Positions 10,826 to 20,309 of a DNA stretch of 64,000 bases are shown here, piece after piece (positions within the stretch are counted from its first letter, which is position 1; every line of letters starts with the position of its first letter). The position numbers and the translations under genes were made by a program. The notes beneath the pieces are model-generated. The model saw only the letters and a program-made list of their open reading frames with translations, was not told where the DNA came from and searched no databases. Origin of the DNA: Gammaproteobacteria bacterium (GTDB lineage Bacteria; Pseudomonadota; Gammaproteobacteria; Burkholderiales; Rhodocyclaceae); contig JAHJEO010000018.1 of the NCBI GenBank assembly GCA_018825305.1, positions 186,001 to 250,000 on the forward strand, written 5' to 3'.

Positions 10826-11362
10826 ATGCGAGAAACGCGACAGGCGATCCGGCGCTTCGTTCTTCCGGTTTTCTTCGCCATGCTTTCCTGGGCGGCGGCA
10901 CCGGCAGTCGCTGCGGATGCAAGCGGGTTTTTCGACGCCTCACTCGGAGACTTCCAGGCGGAACTCGCGGCCGCGCGGAAGGGTGGCAAAGTGGGCGTGC
11001 TGCTGATGTTCGAAGTGGAAGGCTGCCCCTATTGCCGCAAGATGAAGGAACAGGTGCTGAACCGCCCCGAAGTACAGAGCTATTTCCGCAAGCATTTCGC
11101 CATTTATTCAGTCGATATCGTTGGCAGCATCACGGTGACGGACTTCGCCGGGCGCAGCGCGACCGAAAAGAGCTTTGCCAGGGAGCAGCGCGTGCGTGGC
11201 ACGCCGACGTTTCTGTTCGTCGGTACCGACGGCAAGGAAATGGCGCGCTACGTCGGCGCTACCCGCGATGCAATCGAATTCATGGAACTCGGACGTTTCG
11301 TCGCCGAAGGCCATTGGCGCAAGCAGGACTTTCCGCAGTTTTACCGCAATAGCAAACCGTAG
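10826..11362 (+). CDS. Periplasmic thioredoxin-fold protein (SoxW-like)
   Basis: The 178-aa protein has a signal peptide (residues 1-29, cleavage near AVAAD) and a thioredoxin fold with the active site EGCPYCRKMKEQV. The cis-Pro loop is RGTPTFLFVGTDG. It resembles the SoxW/DsbE-like proteins that keep periplasmic thiols or cytochrome assembly partners reduced; the client is unknown. An AAGGAAA box precedes the ATG. pyrF begins 12 bp downstream, so the two may be cotranscribed although functionally unrelated. Confidence 0.85.
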   Translation: MRETRQAIRRFVLPVFFAMLSWAAAPAVAADASGFFDASLGDFQAELAAARKGGKVGVLLMFEVEGCPYCRKMKEQVLNRPEVQSYFRKHFAIYSVDIVGSITVTDFAGRSATEKSFAREQRVRGTPTFLFVGTDGKEMARYVGATRDAIEFMELGRFVAEGHWRKQDFPQFYRNSKP

Positions 11363-11373
11363 GTCCGGAAGCC

Positions 11374-12096
11374 ATGAGCGAATTCCTCTCCGACAAGCCC
11401 ATTCCACCGCGCGACCGGCTGATCGTTGCGCTCGACGTGGCCGATGCGGCTGCGGCTCGCGCCCTGGTGACCGAACTCGGCGATGCGGTCAGCTTCTACA
11501 AGATCGGACTCGAGCTTTTCATGGCCGGTGGCTATTTCGAGTTGCTGCAGTGGCTGACGGCCCAGGGAAAGAAGGTCTTCGTCGACCTCAAGTTCTTCGA
11601 CGTGCCGGAAACGGTACGTTCGGCCGTTCGTGCGCTGGCCGGCAGCGGCGCCACGTTTGCCACCGTTCATGGCAACCAGGCCATCATGGAGGCCGCGGTA
11701 CGCGACAAGGGGGATCTCAAGATTCTTGCCGTCACCGTCCTGACCAGCCTCGATCGCGGTGACCTCGATGACCTCGGCTTCGCGTGCGACGTCGACAAGT
11801 TGGTGTTGTCGCGGGCGCGGCGGGCGTTGGAAACCGGCGTCGATGGTATCGTTTCTTCCGGGCTCGAGGCGCCGATGATCCGGCGCGAACTGGGGCAGCG
11901 CCTGTTGGTGGTTACCCCCGGGATTCGTCCGGTCGAAAACAAGCCGGCGGACGATCAGAAGCGAACGGTTGACGTCGCCCAGGCCTTCAGCAACGGGGCC
12001 GACTACATCGTCGTCGGGCGCCCTATCCGTCAGGCAGCCGACCCGCGCCAGGCCGCCGAGGCGGTGCAGGCGACCATAGCTGGCGTCTTCCGCTGA
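11374..12096 (+). CDS. pyrF: Orotidine 5'-phosphate decarboxylase
   Basis: The 240-aa type 1 enzyme carries out the last step of UMP synthesis. It has [17 protein letters not shown] at the N-terminus and the catalytic Asp-Lys-Asp in [14 protein letters not shown]. The phosphate-binding end is [18 protein letters not shown] then [14 protein letters not shown]. The length is normal. The ATG is 12 bp after the thioredoxin gene. A hairpin and promoter for the rpsP operon follow its stop. Confidence 0.95.
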   Translation: MSEFLSDKPIPPRDRLIVALDVADAAAARALVTELGDAVSFYKIGLELFMAGGYFELLQWLTAQGKKVFVDLKFFDVPETVRSAVRALAGSGATFATVHGNQAIMEAAVRDKGDLKILAVTVLTSLDRGDLDDLGFACDVDKLVLSRARRALETGVDGIVSSGLEAPMIRRELGQRLLVVTPGIRPVENKPADDQKRTVDVAQAFSNGADYIVVGRPIRQAADPRQAAEAVQATIAGVFR

Positions 12097-12107
12097 TTCG
12101 CTGCTGA

Positions 12108-12135
12108 TTGTTTTCCTTCGGGAAAACGTTATAAT
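12108..12135 (+). promoter_or_regulatory. Probable rpsP operon promoter containing a UUCG hairpin
   Basis: TTGTTT (12108-12113) and TATAAT (12130-12135) are spaced by 16 bp, a strong sigma-70 promoter for the ribosomal operon. The spacer also holds a perfect 7-bp inverted repeat, GTTTTCC-TTCG-GGAAAAC (12110-12127). As RNA from pyrF this would form a stable tetraloop hairpin that could act as a weak terminator. As DNA it overlaps the polymerase site. Confidence 0.6.
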
Positions 12136-12214
12136 CTCCGCCTTTTTGGCATTGGCGTCACGCCTTCGCCGAAACTTCGCCGAAACTTGGTTTTCCGAAT
12201 TCAAGGGATACATC

Positions 12215-12469
12215 ATGGTCGTCATTCGACTTGCTCGCAGCGGCGCCAAAAAGCGCCCCTTCTACAACATGGTTGTGACGGATTCGCGCAACCGCCGCGA
12301 CGGTCGCTTCGTCGAGCGCATCGGGTTCTACAACCCGGTGGCTGCCGAGAGCGAGCAGGGTCTGGTGGTCAATGCCGAGCGCCTGGCCTACTGGCAGGGC
12401 GTTGGCGCACAGCTGTCGCCGACTGCTGCCCGCCTGGTCAAGCAGATCGCCGCCAAGCCCGCTGTCTGA
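12215..12469 (+). CDS. rpsP: 30S ribosomal protein S16
   Basis: The 84-aa product begins [20 protein letters not shown], the standard S16 N-terminus, and contains [13 protein letters not shown]. It assembles early in the 30S body. It is first in the rpsP-rimM-trmD-rplS operon, driven by the promoter at 12108-12135. The ATG at 12215 was chosen because translation further upstream would lie in the leader. Confidence 0.97.
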   Translation: MVVIRLARSGAKKRPFYNMVVTDSRNRRDGRFVERIGFYNPVAAESEQGLVVNAERLAYWQGVGAQLSPTAARLVKQIAAKPAV

Positions 12470-12494
12470 ACCGCGGCACGACGGGGCTGGGGCC

Positions 12495-13004
12495 ATGGTG
12501 GTCCTGGGTCGGATCGTTGCGCCGTTTGGCGTGCAGGGCTGGATCAAGCTGTTCCCGCTGGGGGATGTGACTGACGATCTGGCTGCCTGGCGCGAGATGC
12601 CGGCATGGTGGCTTACCAGCGATCCTGACGGCACCGAGTGGCAGCGCTACGAGCTTGACGTGCTGAAACTGCACGGCAAGGGTCTGGTGGCAAAGCTGCG
12701 CGGCGTTGACGACCGCACTGCCGCCGAGGCGCTGGGCCGCAGTTATGTCGGGGCACCGCGTGAGGCGTTGCCGGCGCCGCGGGACGGCGAGTATTACTGG
12801 GCCGACCTGATCGGCCTGGAAGTGGTAAATGCACTGGGCGTCAAGCTTGGCACGGTGGCCGAACTGATCGAGACCGGTGCCAACGATGTGCTGGTGGTGC
12901 GCGAAGGAAAGACCGAGCGCCTGTTGCCGTTTATCGCGCAGGTGGTCCGGGAAGTAGATGTGCCGGCGGGAGTCATCCGCGTGGAGTGGGAAGCCGACTG
13001 GTGA
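12495..13004 (+). CDS. rimM: Ribosome maturation factor RimM
   Basis: The 169-aa protein assists late 30S head assembly by binding S19. It has the N-terminal barrel motif [16 protein letters not shown] and the C-terminal PRC barrel with [22 protein letters not shown] and [13 protein letters not shown]. The trmD ATG overlaps its stop (TGATG). It sits in its usual place between rpsP and trmD. Confidence 0.95.
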   Translation: MVVLGRIVAPFGVQGWIKLFPLGDVTDDLAAWREMPAWWLTSDPDGTEWQRYELDVLKLHGKGLVAKLRGVDDRTAAEALGRSYVGAPREALPAPRDGEYYWADLIGLEVVNALGVKLGTVAELIETGANDVLVVREGKTERLLPFIAQVVREVDVPAGVIRVEWEADW

Positions 13005-13834
13005 TGCCTGATTTGGGCTCCGACGTCACGCCCGCAAGCGGGCATGGGTTTGCACTGAAACTGCGTTTTGACGCGATCACGCTGTTTCCCGAGATGTTCG
13101 GCGCGGTGACGCAGTCGGGCATCACGCGACGGGCACTAGAGCGCGGGTTGTGGCGGCTGGATTGCTGGAACCCGCGCGAGCAGGTCGAGGATAATCACCG
13201 GACGGTTGATGACCGGCCGTATGGTGGCGGGCCGGGCATGGTGATGTTGCCGGGGCCGCTGGAGAAGACGATTGCCGCCGCGCGGGCTGCACGCCGCGCC
13301 GCCGGTGATGAAGCAGCAAAGGTAATTTACCTTTCGCCGCAGGGTGCGCCGCTGACGCACGAGCGGGTGGGGCAACTGGCGGCGACGCAGGGCGCGATTC
13401 TGCTCTGCGGGCGTTACGAAGGAGTTGACGAGCGTTTGATCGAGCGCTGCGTCGATGAGGAAATTTCGATCGGAGATTTTGTGCTTTCGGGCGGCGAGAT
13501 CGCGGCGATGGCGTTGATTGATGCCTGCGTGCGGCAGTTGCCGGGCGCATTGAACGACGGTGCCTCGGCGGTCGAGGATTCGTTTGTGGCGGGCTTGCTG
13601 GATTGCCCGCACTACACGCGGCCGGAAGTGTATGAAGGAATGCCGGTGCCGGAGGTCTTGCTCTCCGGCCACCACGAGAACATCCGCCGCTGGCGACTGA
13701 AGATGTCGCTGGCGCGGACCCGGGAGCGCCGCCCGGAGTTGTTGGCGCAACGTGTGCTTATGCAGCAGATGAGCACGGAGGAAACGCAACTCCTCGGAGA
13801 AATCGAAGCCGAAGAGCTCTGCGGTCGTAACTAA
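13004..13834 (+). CDS. trmD: tRNA (guanine-N1)-methyltransferase
   Basis: The 276-aa enzyme methylates G37 of tRNAs reading CNN codons, preventing +1 frameshifts. The SPOUT trefoil-knot motifs are visible: [27 protein letters not shown] and [13 protein letters not shown]. The family-typical [10 protein letters not shown] occurs only after about 24 residues, so the N-terminus is longer than usual if the overlapping ATG at 13004 is used. A non-ATG start nearer [12 protein letters not shown] is possible. Confidence 0.95.
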   Translation: MPDLGSDVTPASGHGFALKLRFDAITLFPEMFGAVTQSGITRRALERGLWRLDCWNPREQVEDNHRTVDDRPYGGGPGMVMLPGPLEKTIAAARAARRAAGDEAAKVIYLSPQGAPLTHERVGQLAATQGAILLCGRYEGVDERLIERCVDEEISIGDFVLSGGEIAAMALIDACVRQLPGALNDGASAVEDSFVAGLLDCPHYTRPEVYEGMPVPEVLLSGHHENIRRWRLKMSLARTRERRPELLAQRVLMQQMSTEETQLLGEIEAEELCGRN

Positions 13835-13852
13835 ATTGAAGGAAAAAACGAC

Positions 13853-14221
13853 ATGAACCTGATTGAACAGATCGAAAAAGAGGAAATTGACCGCCTCGGC
13901 AAGACCATTCCCGACTTCTCTCCCGGCGACACCGTCGTCGTCAGCGTGAAAGTGGTCGAAGGCGAGCGCAAGCGCGTCCAGGCCTTTGAGGGCGTTGTCA
14001 TCGCCAAGAAGAACCGCGGCCTCAATTCCAGCTTCATCGTGCGCAAGATTTCCTCGGGCGAGGGCGTCGAGCGTACTTTCCAGACCTATTCGCCCCTGAT
14101 CGCCAGCGTCGAACTGAAGCGTCGCGGCGATGTTCGTCGCGCCAAGCTCTACTATCTGCGCGATCGCTCGGGCAAGTCGGCGCGCATCAAGGAAAAGCTC
14201 ACGGCCAAGACCGCAGCCTGA
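13853..14221 (+). CDS. rplS: 50S ribosomal protein L19
   Basis: The 122-aa product has the L19 hallmarks [37 protein letters not shown] and [21 protein letters not shown]19 lies at the 30S-50S interface. It is the last gene of the operon, and a strong intrinsic terminator starts 18 bp after its stop. Confidence 0.97.
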   Translation: MNLIEQIEKEEIDRLGKTIPDFSPGDTVVVSVKVVEGERKRVQAFEGVVIAKKNRGLNSSFIVRKISSGEGVERTFQTYSPLIASVELKRRGDVRRAKLYYLRDRSGKSARIKEKLTAKTAA

Positions 14222-14238
14222 TCCGTGCGGCTGCTGCG

Positions 14239-14270
14239 GACGGGCTTGCCGGGATTCCGGCAAGCCCGTC
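14239..14270 (+). terminator. Intrinsic terminator of the rpsP operon
   Basis: A perfect 14-bp stem (GACGGGCTTGCCGG with its complement) encloses a GATT loop and is followed by TTGCGTTT. It lies between the convergent rplS and folE2 genes and probably ends the ribosomal operon. The U-tract is short. Confidence 0.8.
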
Positions 14271-14276
14271 TTGCGT

Positions 14277-15125
14277 TTACGTCGGCTGGTTCTTGTCGCG
14301 CTCTATGCGAGCGTAGGCCGAGTGGTTGTGGATGGACTCGAAGTTCTCGGATTCGAGAACGTAGGCGTCGATCCGGCCTTCAGCGTTGAGCACGCCGGCG
14401 ACGTCGCGGACCATGTCCTCGACGAACTTGGGGTTGTCGTAGGCGCGCTCGGTGACGTACTTTTCGTCGGGACGCTTGAGCAGACCATAGACCTCGCAGG
14501 ATGCCTGCGCCTCGACCATCTGCACCAGTTCTTCGATCCACAGGAAGCTGTTGGTGGTGGCGGTGACGGTGATGTGCGACCGCTGGTTGTGGGCGCCGTA
14601 GTCCGAGATTTTCTTCGAGCACGGGCAGAGGCTGGTCGCCGGGACAACCACTTTCATGGTCTGGCGATAGACATTGCCGTCGAGGATCTCGCCAATGAAG
14701 GTCACTTCGTAGTCCATCAGGCTCATCACCTTGGAGACCGGCGCTTCCTTGTTGATGAAATAGGGGAAGCTCATCTCGATGATGCCGGTCTTGGCTTCGA
14801 GTTTCTCGACCATCTCGCGCATCATGTCCTCGAAGCTCTCGACCGAGATTTCCTTCTCGCGGCTGTTGAGGATTTCGACAAACCTCGACATGTGGGTGCC
14901 CTTGAAGTTGTGGGGCAGGCCGACGTACATGTTGAAGTTGGCGATGGTGTGCTGCACGCCGCCGCTCTTGTCCAGCACCTTGACCGGGTGGCGGATGGAC
15001 TTGATGCCGACCTTGTTGATCGGCAACTGGCGGGAGTCGGCGCTGGCTTGGACGTCTGGAATGGTCATGGGGTCTCTGGCATTCACGGGTTGCGCTCCTG
15101 GGGTTGGGGGTGCGCGACGGCTCAT
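14277..15125 (-). CDS. folE2: GTP cyclohydrolase FolE2 (type IB)
   Basis: The 282-aa enzyme makes dihydroneopterin triphosphate for folate and queuosine precursors. FolE2 features include the metal Cys in [18 protein letters not shown] and the segments [10 protein letters not shown] and [15 protein letters not shown]. FolE2 enzymes accept metals other than zinc. Start choices are ATG 15125 (used here) or ATG 15068 ([14 protein letters not shown], closer to relatives); neither has a strong ribosome binding site. The ASADSR segment overlaps a 12-bp match to the dispersed motif. Confidence 0.93.
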   Translation of the reverse strand: MSRRAPPTPGAQPVNARDPMTIPDVQASADSRQLPINKVGIKSIRHPVKVLDKSGGVQHTIANFNMYVGLPHNFKGTHMSRFVEILNSREKEISVESFEDMMREMVEKLEAKTGIIEMSFPYFINKEAPVSKVMSLMDYEVTFIGEILDGNVYRQTMKVVVPATSLCPCSKKISDYGAHNQRSHITVTATTNSFLWIEELVQMVEAQASCEVYGLLKRPDEKYVTERAYDNPKFVEDMVRDVAGVLNAEGRIDAYVLESENFESIHNHSAYARIERDKNQPT

Positions 15126-15182
15126 TGATGGTTCGCGGCCGTCACGTCAGTCCGCATATGGTAGCAATCCCGACAAAATCAA

Positions 15183-17039
15183 TCAACTATTAAATTCCCG
15201 AATGCTTTGGGCGATGCCGGCGGCGTCCAGTCCGAGCTGGGCCAGCATCGCACCCTGTTCGCCCTGTTCGACGAAGCTGTCAGGCAGGCCGAGACGCAAC
15301 AGCGGCGTGCGGCTGCCCGCGGTTTCGAGGCAGCGGGCGACTTCGGCCCCGGCCCCGCCGATGATGGCGTTCTCCTCGACGCTGACCAGTAGGTCGTGCG
15401 AGTCGGCCAGTTCGAGCACCAGGTCGCGGTCGAGAGGTTTGACAAAGCGCATGTTGGCCACTGTGGCGTCGAGTTGCTCGCCGGCTTCCTGTGCCGCCCC
15501 CAGCAGGGTGCCGAAGGCGAGGATGGCGACACGCTGGCCGCGACGGCGGATTTCTCCCTTGCCGACCGGCAGGGTGGAAAAAATCGGCGCTGGCGATACG
15601 CCGGGGCCACTGCCGCGCGGATAACGCACGGCGGTCGGGCCATCGATGTGGAAGGCGGTCGTCAGCATCTGCCGGCACTCGGCCTCGTCGGCCGGTGTCA
15701 TCACCACCATGTTGGGGATGCAGGTGAGGTAGGACAGATCGAAGGCACCCTGGTGCGTCGCGCCGTCGGCGCCGACCAGGCCACCGCGGTCGATGGCCAG
15801 CATCACCGGCAGGTTCTGCAGCGCCACGTCGTGGATCAACTGGTCATAAGCGCGCTGCAGGAAGGTGGAGTAAATCGCCACCACCGGCTTCATGCCCTCG
15901 CAGGCCAGGCCGGCGGCGAAGGTCAGCGCGTGCTGCTCGGCGATGCCGACGTCGTGGTAGCGGCCTGGAAACTGCTCGGCGAAGCGCACCAAGCCGGAGC
16001 CTTCGCGCATGGCCGGGGTGATGCCAACGAGGCGCGCGTCTTTCGCGGCCATGTCGCACAGCCAGTCGCCGAAGACCTGAGTGAACGTGATCTTCCCGCC
16101 GCCCTTTCCGGACTCGATGCCGTTGCTGCTGTCGAACTTGGAAACACCGTGGTAAAGGATCGGGTCGGCCTCGGCCAGCTTGTAGCCCTGGCCCTTCTTC
16201 GTGACGATGTGGAGGAACTGCGGGCCCTTGAGTTCGCGCAGGTTCTCCAGCGTCGGGATCAGCGAGTCGAGGTCGTGGCCGTCGATGGGGCCAATGTAGT
16301 TGAAGCCGAATTCCTCGAACAGCGTACCCGGGACGAACATGCCCTTGACGTGCTCCTCGACGCGGTTGGCCAGTTCCAGCAGGGAGGGTGCGACCGACAG
16401 AACCTTCTCGCCGGCGCGGCGCGCGGCGTTGAAGGTGCGCCCCGAAAGCAGGCGGGCGAGATACTTGTTGAGCGCACCGACCGGTGGCGAGATCGACATG
16501 TCGTTGTCGTTGAGGATGACCAGCAGGTTGGCGTCGATCACGCCGGCATTGTTGAGCGCCTCGAAGGCCTGGCCGGCCGACATGGCGCCGTCGCCGATGA
16601 TGGCGGCAACGCGGCGGTCTTCGCCCTTGTCGCGGGCGGCCACGGCCATGCCCAGCGCGGCGGAAATCGAGGTCGAGGAATGGCCGACGCCGAAGGTATC
16701 GTATGGGCTCTCGGCACGGCGCGGGAAGCCGGAGACACCGTCCTGCAGGCGCAGCCGCGCCATGCCCTCGCGGCGGCCGGTCAGCACCTTGTGGGCGTAG
16801 GTCTGATGCCCGACATCCCAGACTAGCCGGTCCTCCGGGGTGTCGAAGACGTAGTGCAGCGCGATGGTCAGCTCGATGGTGCCGAGGTTGGACGACAGGT
16901 GGCCGCCGGTCTTTGCCACCGACTCGATCAGGAAGGCGCGCAATTCCTTGGCCAGTTGCGGCAGCGCCGAGCGCTCCAGGCCGCGCAGGTCTGCTGGTTG
17001 GTTGATGGTCGCCAGCAGGGGGTAGTCGCGCATCGGCAT
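15183..17039 (-). CDS. dxs: 1-deoxy-D-xylulose-5-phosphate synthase
   Basis: This 618-aa thiamine-dependent enzyme opens the non-mevalonate isoprenoid route, from pyruvate and glyceraldehyde phosphate. It has the N-terminal [14 protein letters not shown], the ThDP motif [18 protein letters not shown], the transketolase-like Glu in [17 protein letters not shown], and [18 protein letters not shown]. The ATG overlaps the ispA stop (TGATG), so the two are coupled. The segment SPAPIFST is encoded by a degenerate copy of the dispersed motif near 15578-15600. Confidence 0.96.
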   Translation of the reverse strand: MPMRDYPLLATINQPADLRGLERSALPQLAKELRAFLIESVAKTGGHLSSNLGTIELTIALHYVFDTPEDRLVWDVGHQTYAHKVLTGRREGMARLRLQDGVSGFPRRAESPYDTFGVGHSSTSISAALGMAVAARDKGEDRRVAAIIGDGAMSAGQAFEALNNAGVIDANLLVILNDNDMSISPPVGALNKYLARLLSGRTFNAARRAGEKVLSVAPSLLELANRVEEHVKGMFVPGTLFEEFGFNYIGPIDGHDLDSLIPTLENLRELKGPQFLHIVTKKGQGYKLAEADPILYHGVSKFDSSNGIESGKGGGKITFTQVFGDWLCDMAAKDARLVGITPAMREGSGLVRFAEQFPGRYHDVGIAEQHALTFAAGLACEGMKPVVAIYSTFLQRAYDQLIHDVALQNLPVMLAIDRGGLVGADGATHQGAFDLSYLTCIPNMVVMTPADEAECRQMLTTAFHIDGPTAVRYPRGSGPGVSPAPIFSTLPVGKGEIRRRGQRVAILAFGTLLGAAQEAGEQLDATVANMRFVKPLDRDLVLELADSHDLLVSVEENAIIGGAGAEVARCLETAGSRTPLLRLGLPDSFVEQGEQGAMLAQLGLDAAGIAQSIREFNS

Positions 17040-17926
17040 CAGAAGTCGCGCTCCACGATATAGCGGGTCAGGCCGGCAAGCCGTTCTCCGCGTGCGCCAA
17101 ACGAAGCCAGCGCCGCCAGTGCGTTATCGCGCAACTCGGCAGCCAGCTCCTTGGCACGTGAAACGCCTAGCAGGCTGACGTAGGTCGGCTTGTTTTGGGC
17201 GGCGTCCTTGCCGGCCGTTTTGCCCAGCGTGGCGGTGCTGGCTTCGGCGTCGAGGATGTCGTCGATCACCTGGAACAACAGGCCGATGCGGTTGGCGAAA
17301 TGCGTCAGATTCGCCAGCGCGGCGTCATCGGCCTCGCCGCAATGCCCGCCCAGCAGGACGGCGGCGCGAATCAGCGCGCCGGTCTTGTGGATGTGCATCT
17401 GTTCGAGTTCGGCCAGCGTCAGCGTCCGCCCGACGGCGGCGAGGTCGATGGCCTGGCCGCCGGCCATGCCGCGCGAACCGGCGGCGTGGGCCAGCAGCGC
17501 GATCATCGAAGAAAGTCGGCTGTGGCGGGACGGCGCGGCGGGCGTCTCCGCCAGCACCTGGAAGGCCAGCGACTGCAGGGCGTCGCCGACCATCAGGGCT
17601 ATTGCTTCGTCGTATTCGACATGCACCGTCGGCTTGCCGCGGCGCAGCGTGTCGTTGTCCATGCAGGGCATGTCGTCGTGCACCAGCGAATAGGCGTGGA
17701 TCAGTTCGACGGCGCAAGCCGCGCGATCGAGCTCGTCGGAAGAGGCATCGAACACGGCGCCGGCGGCGTGGCAGAGCAGGGGGCGTACGCGCTTGCCGCC
17801 GCCCAGTGCGGCATAGCGCATGGCGTCGTGCAGGCGCGCGGGCAGCGTATCCGCGGGCGGCAGATACGTTGCCAAAGCGGCTTCGGTGCGGTCCTGTACC
17901 GCGGACATCCAGTCGGCGAAGTTCAT
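17039..17926 (-). CDS. ispA: Farnesyl diphosphate synthase (polyprenyl synthetase family)
   Basis: The 295-aa prenyltransferase makes C15 diphosphate for quinones, hopanoids and undecaprenol. The first Asp-rich motif is [20 protein letters not shown]. The second is [13 protein letters not shown], followed by [16 protein letters not shown]. The ATG 17926 ([15 protein letters not shown]) lies 4 bp after the xseB stop and is preferred over a longer upstream frame crossing xseB. It is followed by dxs with a TGATG overlap. Confidence 0.95.
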   Translation of the reverse strand: MNFADWMSAVQDRTEAALATYLPPADTLPARLHDAMRYAALGGGKRVRPLLCHAAGAVFDASSDELDRAACAVELIHAYSLVHDDMPCMDNDTLRRGKPTVHVEYDEAIALMVGDALQSLAFQVLAETPAAPSRHSRLSSMIALLAHAAGSRGMAGGQAIDLAAVGRTLTLAELEQMHIHKTGALIRAAVLLGGHCGEADDAALANLTHFANRIGLLFQVIDDILDAEASTATLGKTAGKDAAQNKPTYVSLLGVSRAKELAAELRDNALAALASFGARGERLAGLTRYIVERDF

Positions 17927-17930
17927 GAAA

Positions 17931-18200
17931 TCAGGCTGGCTCGTCCCCGCCGCTGTCGCCATCCCTTGCGGACGGGGCAGCAAGGTTCCGCAGCGTGTTC
18001 CCCTCGAGCAGGCGGATCTTCTGCTCGGCATTGCCCAGTGCCTCCTGGCAATGCTTCAGCAGCGCCGCGCCGCGCTCGTACGCGGCAAGCGAGGCTTCGA
18101 GCGGGGCGTTGCCCTGTTCCATGGTCTGGACGATGGATTCGAGCTCGGCCAGTGCCGCCTCGAACGAAGCGGGAGCGTCCTTGGAGTGTGCCTTGGGCAT
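17931..18200 (-). CDS. xseB: Exodeoxyribonuclease VII small subunit
   Basis: The 89-aa protein has the compact helical XseB signature SFEAALAELESIVQTMEQGN followed by LEASLAAYERGAALLKHCQ. It binds the XseA large subunit (not in this window) to form the single-strand exonuclease. It heads the xseB-ispA-dxs unit, an order shared with many proteobacteria. The upstream sequence is C-rich with no clear ribosome binding site. Confidence 0.92.
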   Translation of the reverse strand: MPKAHSKDAPASFEAALAELESIVQTMEQGNAPLEASLAAYERGAALLKHCQEALGNAEQKIRLLEGNTLRNLAAPSARDGDSGGDEPA

Positions 18201-18280
18201 CGGGGGGGAGTCAGGATGGTGCGAAGACCGTAAAAATAACTTATTGGACCCCATCAGGTCAATTTTCCGGGCGACTTCGC

Positions 18281-18314
18281 TATACTTTCCGGCCCCGCGA
18301 GGAGCACCTCGCGG
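18281..18314 (+). promoter_or_regulatory. Possible promoter and 5'-leader hairpin of the Rieske gene
   Basis: TATACT at 18281-18286 is a good -10 with only a weak -35 (near CAATTT). Just after the predicted RNA start lies a perfect 8-bp stem, CCGCGAGG-AGCA-CCTCGCGG (18295-18314). It would cap an approximately 100-nt leader before the GGAGG box of the oxygenase gene. The 196-bp gap from xseB holds nothing else recognisable. Confidence 0.4.
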
Positions 18315-18396
18315 CCCGTATTGGCAAGCTGTCCGGCCGGTTTTTGCATGTTTTGGATTCCTGGTTTTTGGCACACTTCTTGGAGGTTTTGAAATC

Positions 18397-19497
18397 ATGT
18401 CCGACATTGGCAGCCGCGCGCAACTTGGGCCCGGTGTCTCGCAGTTACCCGTGGATTGGTATTTCGACCAAAAGCTCTTCGAACTGGAGAAGCAGCTGAT
18501 CTTCGATGCCGGACCGGGGTACGTCGGCCATGAACTGATGGTGCCCGAGCAGTACAGCTTTCGTTCCACCGAGTGGTCGGACCACTCCCACATCCTGGTG
18601 CGCCAGCCCGATGCTGTCTATCGCATGTCCAACGTCTGCCGCCATCGCCAGGCCGTCATGTTGCAGGGAAGCGGCACGGCACAGAACATCGTCTGCCCGA
18701 TCCATCGCTGGACCTACGACACCGCCGGCCAATTGATCGGCGCGCCGCATTTTCCGGCCAATCCCTGCCTGACTCTGCACAAGGAAAAACTCGAGAACTG
18801 GCAGGGCCTGCTGTTCAAGGGGCCGCGCTCGGCCAATGCGGATCTTGCCGGAATGAAGGTGGCGGCGGAGCTTGATTTCTCCGGCTACCGGCTGGAACAC
18901 GTCGAACTGCACCAGTGCAACTACAACTGGAAGACCTTCATCGAGGTCTACCTCGAGGATTACCACGTCGCGCCCTACCACCCGGGCCTGGGCAGCTTCG
19001 TCACCTGCGACGACCTGACCTGGCAGTTCGGCGACTGGTATTCGGTGCAGCGGGTCGGCATCACTTCGCTGGCCAAGCCCGGCAGCAAGACCTACGCGCA
19101 GTGGCACCAGGCGGTGCTCGATTACTACAACGGCCAATTACCGCCGCATGGCGCCATCTGGCTCACCTACTACCCGAACATCATGGTCGAGTGGTATCCG
19201 CACGTGCTGGTGGTGTCGACGCTGATTCCGCAGGACGTGGACAAGACGCTCAACGTCGTCGAGTTCTACTACCCGGAGGACATCGCCCTGTTCGAGCCGG
19301 ACTTTATCAAGGCCGAGCAGGCGGCCTACATGGAAACCGCCATCGAGGACGACGACATCGGCGAACGCATGGATCGCGGCCGCCACGCCCTGCTGAAGCA
19401 GGGACGTAGCGAGGTCGGTCCCTACCAGTCACCGATGGAAGACGGCATGCAGCATTTCCACGAGTTCTATCGCCGCATTCTCGGCCCTCACCTCTAG
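18397..19497 (+). CDS. Rieske-type aromatic-ring-hydroxylating oxygenase, alpha subunit-like
   Basis: The 366-aa protein has a Rieske [2Fe-2S] domain with CRHRQAVM and CPIHRW (residues about 84-107, C-x-H...C-x2-H). A catalytic domain holds the mononuclear iron site in EVYLEDYHVAPYHPGL (His, His and a later Asp). This is the layout of ring-hydroxylating dioxygenase alpha subunits and related demethylases. No ferredoxin, reductase or beta subunit is adjacent, and its substrate is unknown. The location beside xseB-ispA-dxs is common in Rhodocyclales from memory, suggesting a housekeeping role rather than catabolism. The GGAGG box is rather far (about 12 bases) from the ATG. Confidence 0.85.
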   Translation: MSDIGSRAQLGPGVSQLPVDWYFDQKLFELEKQLIFDAGPGYVGHELMVPEQYSFRSTEWSDHSHILVRQPDAVYRMSNVCRHRQAVMLQGSGTAQNIVCPIHRWTYDTAGQLIGAPHFPANPCLTLHKEKLENWQGLLFKGPRSANADLAGMKVAAELDFSGYRLEHVELHQCNYNWKTFIEVYLEDYHVAPYHPGLGSFVTCDDLTWQFGDWYSVQRVGITSLAKPGSKTYAQWHQAVLDYYNGQLPPHGAIWLTYYPNIMVEWYPHVLVVSTLIPQDVDKTLNVVEFYYPEDIALFEPDFIKAEQAAYMETAIEDDDIGERMDRGRHALLKQGRSEVGPYQSPMEDGMQHFHEFYRRILGPHL

Positions 19498-19508
19498 GCG
19501 GCGACAAA

Positions 19509-20309
19509 ATGCGGCTGGCGATCTGCACCAAGCGTGACCTGTTCGGCTGCACGGTTCTCAACCAGTTGCTGCCGCAGCTGGCGGGGCACGATCTGCTCGT
19601 CCTGCTGTCGGACAAGACCCGCCCGGCGGAAGATGTGGTGCCGGAGCTGGCCGAGCTCAAGCTGCTGGAGCGCGACCTGCCGCTGCGGGTGCTGTTCCCG
19701 CTGCTGGATCGCCAGACCGGTGCCGCCCGCGCGCTTACTTTCGACGGCCTGGCTGCGCGTCATGCGGTACCGATCCAGACCGTACAGCAGGTCAACACCG
19801 GCGACGGCGCTGCACTGCTCGGCGACTTTGCGCCCGACCTGATCCTGTCGGTACGATTCAGCCTGATCTTCAAGCCGCCATTGGTCGATACGCCACGGTT
19901 CGGCGTCTACAACGTCCATCCGGGGGCGTTGCCGCGCTACGCCGGCCTGTTCGCGCCGATGCGTGGGCTGATGGCGGGCGAGGCTCGTCTCGGCTGCACC
20001 CTGCACCGCATGGATGCCGGCATCGACAGCGGGCCGATCTATGGCATCGACTACCTGCCGGCAAGCCGCGATCGTTCCCTGTTCTGGCATATCGAGCGGC
20101 TCTATCCGCTGGGCCTGAGTTTGTTCGTCGATCTGCTCGATCGCCTGCAGCGTGGCGAGGACGTCCGGCTGCAGCCACAGGATCACACCGGTCGGGACTA
20201 TCGCAGCATGCCCACTGCGGAAGAGTTTTCGGCATTCCGCGCAGCTGGCGGCCGCCTGGTCGACGGTGCCGACTACATCGAGACCCTTTCGGCCTACTTG
20301 CCGACCTGA
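19509..20309 (+). CDS. Formyltransferase-family protein (Fmt/PurN-like)
   Basis: The 266-aa protein shows the formyltransferase core: GVYNVHPGALPRYAGLFAP with the catalytic His, and GCTLHRMDAGIDSGPIYG with the catalytic Asp. The N-terminus MRLAICTKRDLFGCTVLNQL is a Rossmann-like start. It lacks the C-terminal tRNA-binding domain of Met-tRNA formyltransferase, so a small-molecule or sugar-nucleotide acceptor is more likely. It starts 11 bp after the Rieske gene, making a two-gene unit, and its 3' end overlaps the convergent binding-protein gene by 16 bp. Confidence 0.75.
   Translation: MRLAICTKRDLFGCTVLNQLLPQLAGHDLLVLLSDKTRPAEDVVPELAELKLLERDLPLRVLFPLLDRQTGAARALTFDGLAARHAVPIQTVQQVNTGDGAALLGDFAPDLILSVRFSLIFKPPLVDTPRFGVYNVHPGALPRYAGLFAPMRGLMAGEARLGCTLHRMDAGIDSGPIYGIDYLPASRDRSLFWHIERLYPLGLSLFVDLLDRLQRGEDVRLQPQDHTGRDYRSMPTAEEFSAFRAAGGRLVDGADYIETLSAYLPT

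Noticed and set aside
15036-15052. 12-base match to the dispersed motif in folE2
   Set aside because: Too short to count as a copy in GC-rich DNA; mentioned only as a weak match.
15396-16826. 476-codon plus-strand frame opposite dxs
   Set aside because: Shadow of dxs; no plausible start signal or domain.
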